This document shows positions 6,250-10,665 of a stretch of DNA of 10,665 bases, piece by piece (within the stretch, counting starts at the first letter, position 1; the number at the start of each line of letters is the position of its first letter). A model generated the notes under the pieces. It saw nothing but the letters and a program-made list of their open reading frames with translations, was not told the origin of the DNA and ran no database searches. A program made the position numbers and the translations under genes. The DNA comes from JAVZGQ01 sp039000685. Lineage in GTDB: Archaea; Aenigmatarchaeota; Aenigmatarchaeia; CG10238-14; SCSR01. Where the stretch lies: assembly GCA_039000685.1 (NCBI GenBank), contig JAWBNW010000022.1:1-10665 (forward strand), in the 5' to 3' direction.

Positions 6250-7557
6250 ATGAAAAGAATTTTCACTAATGAATTAGATAAATTCTTGGGGAAAAAAGTC
6301 AATCTATTTGGTTGGGTTCACGATGTCAGGCTTCTTGGTAAAATTAACTTTCTGATTTTAAGGGACAGAGAAGGCACAGTCCAAGTCACGGTCCCAAGAG
6401 ACAAAGTTTCTTCTGAAACTTTCGAAATTGTAAAAAAGCTACATCAAGAAGATGTGATCTTTCTTGAAGGAAAAGTTGTTAAAAGCAAAGTAGCAAAAGT
6501 CGGTATCGAGATTATACCAGAAAAAATAGAAATTGTAAGCAAAGCAGCTGTACCTTTACCATTGGATCCAAGATGGGTGACGCCGGCAAATTTGGACACG
6601 AGGTTAGACTGGAGACCACTTGATTTGAGAAGAAAAGAGAATTTGGCAATCTTTCGTGTGCAGGCAAAAGTGGTTGAAGCAGCAGAAGAATTCTTGAGAA
6701 AAAACGGCTTTATACAAGTTTTTACCCCAGCACTTATAGGAGGGATTTCAGAAGGTGGTGCTGAAGTTTTTAAGATAGATTTTTTTGGTAAGGAAGCTTT
6801 TCTAAGGCAAGATCCTCAGTTGCACAGGCAGCTATTGATTTTGGCAGGATTTGAAAGAATTTTTGACATTGGCCCAAACTGGAGGGCAGAACTTTCTGAC
6901 ACACCATACCATCTGGCAGAACATCGTGGAATAGCTCCAGAATTTGTTTTGAAAGACGAGAAAGATGTGATGGAATTGGAGGAAGAAATGATAGTTTATA
7001 CAATAAAAAAAGTTGTGAAAGAATGTGAAAGAGAGCTTGAAATCCTTGGGAAAGAAATAAAACCTCCAAAAACACCATTTCCAGAACTAAGGTTTCCAAA
7101 AATTTATGATATCTTAAAAGAATATGGTAAAAAATTACCTTTTGGTTCTGATCTTGACAAAGAAGCAGAGAAAATTTTATCAAAACATGTAAAGGAAAAA
7201 TATAAACAAGATTTCTTTTTCATCAACAGGTTTCCGTCTGAAGTTAAACCATTCTATGTGATGCGTGATGATGAAGAGCCTAAATGGGCAAGGAGTGTTG
7301 ACTTAGTTTTCAAAGGAATGGAAATGTCTTCAGGAGGCCAAAGGGAGCACAGACATGAAAAAATAATCCAGCAGGTAAAAGAAAAGGGCATGAACTTAGA
7401 ACATGTAAAATGGTTTACAGAACATTTCAAATATGGTGCACCTCCTCACGGAGGTTTCTGTTTAGGATTGGAAAGGTTCACCATGCAACTTCTTGATATA
7501 GGAAATATAAAAGAGGCTGTTCTCTTTCCAAGATATGTTACAAGAATTCTCCCATGA
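6250..7557 (+). CDS. aspS: Aspartyl-tRNA synthetase, archaeal type
   Basis: 435 residues, the length of archaeal/eukaryal-type class IIb AspRS; it charges tRNA-Asp in the cytoplasm. N-terminal anticodon-binding OB fold: 'VNLFGWVHDVRLLGKINFLILRD' lies over 17-39. Catalytic core: 'FTPALIGGISEGGAEVF' (158-174) with the flipping loop SEGG; 'FLRQDPQLHRQ' (184-194); motif 2 'GPNWRAELSDTPYHLAEH' (208-225); 'EMSSGGQREH' (358-367); motif 3 'GFCLGLERFTM' (402-412). The substrate-recognition element is QDPQ where QSPQ is the common form. His24 sits where non-discriminating archaeal AspRSs tend to have His and discriminating ones Trp, so it may also charge tRNA-Asn. AsnRS would have 'SGQL' in place of xPQ, and the archaeal asparagine synthetase AsnA paralogue lacks the OB domain; both are excluded. 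TGA of the preceding gene abuts its ATG. It converges on the SWIM gene with a 1-nt gap. Confidence 0.95.
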   Translation: MKRIFTNELDKFLGKKVNLFGWVHDVRLLGKINFLILRDREGTVQVTVPRDKVSSETFEIVKKLHQEDVIFLEGKVVKSKVAKVGIEIIPEKIEIVSKAAVPLPLDPRWVTPANLDTRLDWRPLDLRRKENLAIFRVQAKVVEAAEEFLRKNGFIQVFTPALIGGISEGGAEVFKIDFFGKEAFLRQDPQLHRQLLILAGFERIFDIGPNWRAELSDTPYHLAEHRGIAPEFVLKDEKDVMELEEEMIVYTIKKVVKECERELEILGKEIKPPKTPFPELRFPKIYDILKEYGKKLPFGSDLDKEAEKILSKHVKEKYKQDFFFINRFPSEVKPFYVMRDDEEPKWARSVDLVFKGMEMSSGGQREHRHEKIIQQVKEKGMNLEHVKWFTEHFKYGAPPHGGFCLGLERFTMQLLDIGNIKEAVLFPRYVTRILP

Positions 7558-7558
7558 A

Positions 7559-7807
7559 TCACGCTTGAGATTTTTTTCTCAAAAATAATTTGACTGCTTC
7601 TATATGTGAGCAATTTTTCTCTTTCAGCGTGAAATAAGGACAATCACAAAGGAAATTTTTACTCTTTTTCTCAAGAATTACGGAATGCTCTTCTGTTTCT
7701 CCTTGAACTTTAAAATGAATTCTTTTTTCAGTCTCAATTTCCTTTCTGATTTTTCCTTCTTCAAACAGTTTTTTTGCTTTGATTTTGATTTCATCAGAAA
7801 TTTTCAT
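7559..7807 (-). CDS. Small SWIM-type zinc-finger protein
   Basis: 82 residues. The C-terminal half has 'FLCDCPYFTLKEKNCSHIEAV' spread over 52-72: CxC (C54, C56), nine residues, CxH (C66, H68), the SWIM zinc-finger pattern CxCx(n)CxH. Before it is a strand pair ('RIHFKVQG', 'HSVILEKKSK') as usual for SWIM domains and an N-terminal charged helix. Archaeal SWIM domains are thought to bind DNA or proteins and often occur in SWI2/SNF2 helicases or small free-standing proteins; this is the latter. The specific role is unknown. ATG at 7805-7807 with a palindromic TATA box 26 nt upstream that it shares with the divergent zinc-ribbon gene. Confidence 0.8.
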   Translation of the reverse strand: MKISDEIKIKAKKLFEEGKIRKEIETEKRIHFKVQGETEEHSVILEKKSKNFLCDCPYFTLKEKNCSHIEAVKLFLRKKSQA

Positions 7808-7828
7808 TAAATTGAATATTGGGATTAA

Positions 7829-7838
7829 GATTTAAATC
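7829..7838. promoter_or_regulatory. Palindromic TATA box serving two divergent genes
   Basis: GATTTAAATC is a perfect 10-bp palindrome. Its centre (7833.5) is about 26 nt from the SWIM ATG on the minus strand and about 28 nt from the zinc-ribbon ATG on the plus strand. Both distances suit a leaderless archaeal transcript, and the intervening 54 bp hold no better box for the minus gene. A second plus-strand candidate is the A-rich run at 7841-7849. Confidence 0.55.
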
Positions 7839-7861
7839 CATAAAAAAATAAGATTGAATTG

Positions 7862-7987
7862 ATGAAAAAGTTTTGTGACATGTGTAAAAAGCCCGTGCGT
7901 GAAGTAGGAAGACTCTATCGTCATCGTTTTCTTGATGTTTGTAAGAAATGTAGGGAAAAACTGAAAAAGAATAGGAGACTAACATAA
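7862..7987 (+). CDS. 41-residue zinc-ribbon protein upstream of dph2
   Basis: A short complete frame, ATG to TAA. It encodes 'FCDMCKKPV' (C5, C8), a basic middle 'RLYRHRF' (17-23), 'DVCKKCREKL' (C27, C30) and a basic end 'KKNRRLT'. Two CxxC pairs 18 residues apart make a one-zinc ribbon; about a third of the residues are Lys or Arg, so nucleic-acid or ribosome binding is plausible. Support for a real gene: the paired CxxC knuckles, a TATA box at leaderless distance, and only 3 nt to the dph2 ATG, implying one mRNA. No specific family is recognised. Confidence 0.75.
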   Translation: MKKFCDMCKKPVREVGRLYRHRFLDVCKKCREKLKKNRRLT

Positions 7988-7990
7988 GTT

Positions 7991-8926
7991 ATGGAAATTC
8001 CTGAAGAAATTGTGAAAAAGTTGAAAGAGCTTAAGGCTAAAAGAATTTTCATTCAATTTCCCGAAGGCTTGAGACTTAGAATTCAGAAGATGGTGAATGA
8101 GCTTGAAGAAAACGGTTTTGAAACAATTCTTTCGGTGGAAAAGTGCTTTGGAGCTTGTGATGTTAGAGAAAACGAGGCAAAACTTTTGAAATGCGATGCA
8201 ATTTTACACATAGGCCATGAAAGATTTCTACCAAAATCAAAAATTCCAGTTGTGTATTGGGAATATTTTATTGATGTCGATCCTTTACCAATACTTGAAA
8301 AAGAATTTGAAAAATTGAGAGATTTTGAGAAAATCGGGCTGATAACAAGCATCCAGTTTGTCAAGCTTTTGCCAAAAGTTGAAGAATTCTTGAAGAAAAA
8401 AGGAAAGAAAGTTTTCATTCACAAAGCTTTACAGTATCCAGGTCAAGTTTTGGGCTGTGATTTGAGAGCAGCTAAGGCCATAGAGAAAAATATAGATTGC
8501 TTTCTTGCAGTTTCTGCAGGAGAATTTTATGCAGTCGGTCTGGTTCTTCAAACAAACAAACCAGTTTTGAATTTGGATTTGGAAAAGGGAGAAATAAGAG
8601 GCTTAGAAGAATTCAAGAAGAAAATTCAAAAAATTGTTATTTGGAACAAATCTCAATTGAAAGAAGCTGATAAAATTGGTTTGCTTGTGAGCTGGAAAAA
8701 AGGTCAGCTTAGGTTGCCATTTGAACTTAAAAAAAGATTGGAAGCTCAAGGCAAGGAAGTTTATATTTTAGCTATGGATGAAGTCACTCCAGAAAAGATT
8801 GAGGGTCTAGAGTTAGATTTCTTGATAAATTTTGCTTGTCCAAGAATTGCCATAGATGACCAAGCAAAGTATCCAATTCCAATCTTAAACTACAATCAAC
8901 TGAATTCAAAAGAATTTAAATATTAG
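7991..8926 (+). CDS. dph2: Diphthamide biosynthesis enzyme Dph2
   Basis: 311 residues. It is a non-canonical radical-SAM enzyme that uses a [4Fe-4S] cluster to transfer the 3-amino-3-carboxypropyl group of SAM to a histidine of translation factor EF2, the first step of diphthamide formation. Three cluster cysteines, one per domain, are at the expected places: C56 in 'CFGACDV' (52-58), C156 in 'GQVLGCDLRAAK' (151-162), and C283 in 'INFACPRIAIDD' (279-290). The start 'IFIQFPEGLR' (19-28) is the family's first strand. Archaeal Dph2 acts as a homodimer. It is the second gene after a 41-residue zinc ribbon; AGGAG at 7973-7977 is 13 nt before the ATG. Its last codons contain the TATA box of rpoL. 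Confidence 0.95.
   Translation: MEIPEEIVKKLKELKAKRIFIQFPEGLRLRIQKMVNELEENGFETILSVEKCFGACDVRENEAKLLKCDAILHIGHERFLPKSKIPVVYWEYFIDVDPLPILEKEFEKLRDFEKIGLITSIQFVKLLPKVEEFLKKKGKKVFIHKALQYPGQVLGCDLRAAKAIEKNIDCFLAVSAGEFYAVGLVLQTNKPVLNLDLEKGEIRGLEEFKKKIQKIVIWNKSQLKEADKIGLLVSWKKGQLRLPFELKKRLEAQGKEVYILAMDEVTPEKIEGLELDFLINFACPRIAIDDQAKYPIPILNYNQLNSKEFKY
8915..8922 (+). promoter_or_regulatory. TATA box of rpoL, inside the end of dph2
   Basis: TTTAAATA overlaps the last codons of dph2 (F-K-Y) and is centred 35 nt before the rpoL ATG at 8954. This predicts a start near 8944 and a leader of about 9 nt that holds the Shine-Dalgarno-like GAGTGAT. Confidence 0.5.
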
Positions 8927-8953
8927 CAATTCAATAATAGTTTGAGTGATAGA

Positions 8954-9232
8954 ATGGAGTTGAAAGTCATAAAAGAAGATGAGAAGGCGTTATTCATTGA
9001 AGCAACAGGAGAGACTTACACTCTCACAAATACAATCAGAGAAGAATTATGGAATGATAAGAATGTTTCTGAAGCTGCTGATGTTAAAGATCACCCTTAC
9101 TTAAGTCAGCCAAAAATTTTTGTAAGGGTTAATAAAGGTTCGCCAAAAGAAGCTTTGGAAAAAGCTGCTGAAAGAATAGCTGAAAAAGCGAAAGAATTTG
9201 GAGAAGAATTCAAGAAAGCTTTGAAAGGCTAA
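8954..9232 (+). CDS. rpoL: DNA-directed RNA polymerase subunit L (Rpo11)
   Basis: 92 residues from ATG 8954. It is the archaeal homologue of eukaryotic RPB11/AC19 and pairs with subunit D in polymerase assembly. Typical features: a first strand pair 'MELKVIKEDEKALFIEATGE', 'YTLTNTIREELWND' (21-34) as the signature dimerisation helix, 'HPYLSQPKIFVRVNKG' (46-61), and a long C-terminal amphipathic helix from 'SPKEALEKAAERIAEK'. An in-frame TTG at 8942 would add four residues (MSDR); ATG 8954 is preferred because homologues begin MEIKV-like and GAGTGAT precedes it. The gene follows dph2 but has its own TATA box, and ends in a T run. Confidence 0.93.
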   Translation: MELKVIKEDEKALFIEATGETYTLTNTIREELWNDKNVSEAADVKDHPYLSQPKIFVRVNKGSPKEALEKAAERIAEKAKEFGEEFKKALKG

Positions 9233-9238
9233 TTTTTT
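9233..9238 (+). terminator. T6 run after rpoL, candidate terminator
   Basis: TTTTTT starts directly after the rpoL stop codon, with a second T6 at 9252-9257. The gene converges here with the DUF151 gene, where transcription must stop. No hairpin is visible; archaeal termination does not need one. Confidence 0.4.
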
Positions 9239-9242
9239 ATCT

Positions 9243-9788
9243 TCAACAAATTTTTTCCCCAACTTCCTTCAAAAGAGTGGAATTCACATAGATGGAAGAA
9301 TTTGTCCTTAAAGCTATGGCAATAGCATCGCTCGGTCTTGCATCTAGGCTTAAGATTGTGTTGCCTTGTCTCAAAATAAGCTTGGAATAAAAAGAGTTTT
9401 CTTTAAGCTCAGTTACTTTGACCATCAATACCTCTATTCCCAAAGAATTGAAAGCATCCGCTACAACATCATGGGCATTTGGTCTTGCCACATAGCTTTT
9501 TTCTATTCCCCTTTGAATAGATTCAGCTTGACTGGCTTCAACACTTGCTGTCAAATCATAACAATCTGCTTTCAAGCTCACTGCACCCAAATTTCCAAGA
9601 GTTGCTGTTTCTATTTTCTCAACTTTGGAAAAACCAGAAGTGGAAAGCTCGGGCAAAATTATTTCTTGGAGAGTTTGTTCTAGCTCTTTTGGCCAGAAGA
9701 TGTAAATTGTCAAACCAATGACAATTAGCAAGAGAATGAGGGAGAATATTTTATATCGGTCAGAATTTTTTTTCCATCTGTATTTCAT
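9243..9788 (-). CDS. Membrane-anchored bifunctional-nuclease (DUF151) domain protein
   Basis: 181 residues from ATG 9786-9788. A basic N-terminus 'MKYRWKKNSDRYK' precedes one membrane segment (14-32); by the positive-inside rule the rest lies outside the cytoplasm. Residues about 82-178 are a DUF151/BFN domain: 'EASQAESIQRGIEK' (84-97), 'ARPNAHDVVADAF' (101-113), 'VKVTELKENSFYSKLIL' (123-139), 'LDARPSDAIAIALR' (148-161) and 'SIYVNSTLLKE' (165-175). A longer frame with a start at 10001 exists, but its extra 71 residues overlap the divergent pilin and have low-complexity content, so I rejected it. Some plant and bacterial DUF151 proteins have been reported with RNase and DNase activity; the activity here is inferred. 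Two N-x-S/T sites (N163, N169) suit an outside location. Ends in Cys181. Confidence 0.85.
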   Translation of the reverse strand: MKYRWKKNSDRYKIFSLILLLIVIGLTIYIFWPKELEQTLQEIILPELSTSGFSKVEKIETATLGNLGAVSLKADCYDLTASVEASQAESIQRGIEKSYVARPNAHDVVADAFNSLGIEVLMVKVTELKENSFYSKLILRQGNTILSLDARPSDAIAIALRTNSSIYVNSTLLKEVGEKIC

Positions 9789-9810
9789 ATTTATTCCTTG
9801 TCTTAACAGA

Positions 9811-9827
9811 ATAAAAGCTTTTATATC
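9811..9827. promoter_or_regulatory. Palindromic divergent promoter, DUF151 gene / pilin gene
   Basis: ATAAAAGCTTTTAT (9811-9824) is a perfect 14-bp palindrome overlapping a TATA box. On the plus strand TTTATATC (9820-9827) is centred about 27 nt before the pilin ATG (leaderless). On the minus strand ATATAAAA (9819-9826) is centred about 35 nt before the DUF151 ATG, allowing a short leader. Confidence 0.5.
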
Positions 9828-9849
9828 TAAAAAAAAAGAATTAAGTATT

Positions 9850-9934
9850 ATGAATTCAAAAGCCGTAAGCCCAATGATAGCTACTATTCTCCTAATAGCT
9901 TTTACTGTAGCTGTGGGCGGCATCATAAGCATCT
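9850..9934 (+). repeat. 85-bp exact direct repeat, copy 1 (pilin signal/TM region)
   Basis: Identical to 10318-10402 over 85 bases; begins exactly at the ATG and ends in codon 29. The bases just before each copy differ, so the repeat starts with the start codon. Confidence 0.97.
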
Positions 9935-10308
9935 GGTTGACAGGTTTCACTAGAACCCAAACAGCAGCAGCAGGAGCAGGAGCGGCTTGCACGGTTAACA
10001 CGGTTATCGTAAGGGCTTTAAACTCAAACTATCTATCAACAAACCCGGCAAATGTAACTTTACAGTTTCTCAATCAAGGAACAGATAGTGTGACTGTTAC
10101 TTCTTTGATAATAACTTGTGGAGGAAGTGTAACAAACTCAACTTCAAATTTGGGTTTGCCTGTGGCTTCAAACACACAAAACACGACAACAGTTTCTCTT
10201 TCTGGATCTAGTTGTACAACAATCAACCTTGGGATACAAGCAATAGCAGCTTGCAGCAAAGGCGGTACATACACCGCAACCTGCCCGGAAGGCACGTGCT
10301 ACACATAA
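9850..10308 (+). CDS. Type IV pilin / archaellin-like secreted protein, six cysteines
   Basis: 152 residues. The N-terminus has a class III signal: 'MNSKAVSPMI' followed by a hydrophobic helix to about residue 30, as in archaeal pilin N-terminal domain proteins. Archaeal prepilin peptidase would cut just before the hydrophobic part, probably at K4/A5 or A5/V6. The helix both packs the fibre core and holds the subunit in the membrane. The rest is Ser/Thr/Asn-rich beta-type sequence with six cysteines (47, 90, 122, 135, 145, 150), possibly three disulfides, and sequons at N68, N96 and N111. ATG 9850 is chosen because it gives the short signal typical of the class; an upstream in-frame start at 9718 would bury it. 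Divergent from the DUF151 protein; a truncated copy follows 9 nt after the stop. Confidence 0.88.
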   Translation: MNSKAVSPMIATILLIAFTVAVGGIISIWLTGFTRTQTAAAGAGAACTVNTVIVRALNSNYLSTNPANVTLQFLNQGTDSVTVTSLIITCGGSVTNSTSNLGLPVASNTQNTTTVSLSGSSCTTINLGIQAIAACSKGGTYTATCPEGTCYT

Positions 10309-10317
10309 GACAAAATC

Positions 10318-10402
10318 ATGAATTCAAAAGCCGTAAGCCCAATGATAGCTACTATTCTCCTAATAGCTTTTACTGTAGCTGTGGGCGGCATCATAAGCAT
10401 CT
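10318..10402 (+). repeat. 85-bp exact direct repeat, copy 2
   Basis: Partner of 9850-9934 at an offset of 468 nt. The match stops at 10402, and from 10403 the sequence aligns instead with the tail of the pilin gene, one base out of frame. Confidence 0.97.
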
Positions 10403-10459
10403 TGTAGTACTGGTGGAAGTTTTGTGACATCTTGTCCACAAGGTTCTTGTTCCATTTAA
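10318..10459 (+). pseudogene. Internally deleted, frameshifted pilin copy
   Basis: The first 28 codons match the upstream pilin base for base (signal and membrane helix), then the frame hits TAG at 10405-10407, giving only 29 residues. One base out of frame, 10403-10459 encodes CSTGGSFVTSCPQGSCSI and a TAA. This lines up without gaps to the pilin's last 18 residues, CSKGGTYTATCPEGTCYT and its TAA: 8 identities, including all three cysteines, both residues of the GG pair and the CPxGxC core. So the element is a pilin head joined to a pilin tail with the roughly 105 middle codons missing and the frame broken. The tail differs at most third positions, so it comes from a different, older paralogue. 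It could be a relic, a donor cassette, or an assembly join between repeats. The 29-residue peptide itself could still be made and inserted in the membrane. Confidence 0.85.
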
Positions 10460-10461
10460 AA

Positions 10462-10665
10462 TTAGCAGACAGTTATTTTCACCAAAGGCTTGTTGTTAAG
10501 CTCACCAATTTTTTCTATACAGAGCTTATGGGTTCCTCTGCCTAGTTTGAGAGCCCCCGTGAGGACTATCTTACTGTATTCCAACACAACTTGATAGTTT
10601 GAGGCTTTGGCATCGTAATTTTCTTTAATTTCTTCTTCAGTTAAAGCCCTATTATATATAGTAAC
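10462..10665 (-). CDS. C-terminus of a LamG-like surface protein (5' partial)
   Basis: The last 67 residues of a frame open to the right edge. It starts 'VTIYNRALTEEEIKENY' (1-17 of the visible part), which matches the end of LamG/concanavalin-like lectin domains (xxIYNRALxxxEIxxxY). It goes on through a beta-rich stretch 'YQVVLEYSKIVLTGALKLG' (24-42) to the end 'LVKITVC'. Such domains in archaea sit on secreted or surface proteins that bind glycans. The stop is only 2 nt from the stop of the deleted pilin tail, a tail-to-tail arrangement. The N-terminus, signal and domain count are out of view, so the full nature is uncertain. Confidence 0.6.
   Translation of the reverse strand, partial: VTIYNRALTEEEIKENYDAKASNYQVVLEYSKIVLTGALKLGRGTHKLCIEKIGELNNKPLVKITVC

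Noticed and set aside
6250..7557. AspRS paralogue acting as asparagine synthetase (AsnA) or AsnRS
   Set aside because: The N-terminal OB fold is present (absent in AsnA) and the recognition element is xPQ, not SGQL.
9718..9849. Upstream in-frame start for the pilin gene
   Set aside because: It would put 44 residues before the class III signal, antisense to the DUF151 N-terminus and across the TATA box. The 85-bp repeat begins exactly at ATG 9850.
9789..10001. A 71-residue N-terminal extension of the DUF151 protein
   Set aside because: It runs antisense through the pilin signal region and its promoter. The start at 9788 follows a promoter-like region and begins with a normal basic segment and membrane anchor.
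10212..10427. A 71-codon plus-strand frame bridging the pilin end and the repeat
   Set aside because: It is out of frame with both the pilin and the repeat head and has no motif. The in-frame pilin tail explains the sequence; only the short 10403-10459 part is a true pilin remnant.

Overview
This window looks like a piece of an archaeal chromosome. It carries a replicative MCM helicase, a TATA-binding protein, an RPA-like OB-fold protein, RNA polymerase subunit L, an archaeal-size aspartyl-tRNA synthetase, a Dph2 diphthamide enzyme and a class III (archaellin/pilin-type) signal peptide. DNA is AT-rich (about a third G+C by eye) and tightly packed. Many first genes of transcription units have an AT-rich TATA-like box centred about 24-28 nt before the start codon, the geometry of leaderless archaeal transcripts. 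Small size, tight packing, many small zinc proteins and LamG/pilin surface genes are compatible with a DPANN-type archaeon, but that placement is inference; no rRNA is present.

Layout. 1-4220, minus strand: TBP, then MCM, then an RPA-like single-strand DNA-binding protein that runs off the left edge. The MCM gene is interrupted inside its Walker A loop by a 361-residue intein with a LAGLIDADG endonuclease. 4301-4780, plus: a YqaA/DedA-like membrane protein, converging with (and overlapping by 4 nt) a minus-strand Mrr-like PD-(D/E)XK nuclease at 4777-5253. 5289-7557, plus: a compact operon of RNase HII, an 85-residue three-helix membrane protein and AspRS. 7559-7807, minus: a small SWIM zinc-finger protein. 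7862-8926, plus: a 41-residue CxxC/CxxC zinc-ribbon protein followed 3 nt later by Dph2. The SWIM gene and the zinc-ribbon gene diverge from one palindromic TATA box. 8954-9232, plus: rpoL. 9243-9788, minus: a membrane-anchored bifunctional-nuclease (DUF151) domain protein. 9850-10308, plus: a cysteine-rich type IV pilin-like protein. 10318-10459: a second, internally deleted pilin copy. 10462-10665, minus: the C-terminus of a LamG-like surface protein.

The left three quarters is core information processing (replication, transcription initiation, RNA primer/ribonucleotide removal, tRNA charging, EF2 modification, RNA polymerase). The right end is cell-surface biology. The most unusual items are the pilin pair (an 85-bp exact repeat of the signal/TM segment fused out of frame to a diverged but recognisable pilin tail), the intein in the MCM P-loop that lacks the usual block B histidine, the exact nucleotide repeats between the two halves of TBP, and a predicted extracytoplasmic DUF151 nuclease-like protein. 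I found no wholly new multi-gene system, no CRISPR array and no tRNA or rRNA. No gene-free stretch exceeds 120 bases.
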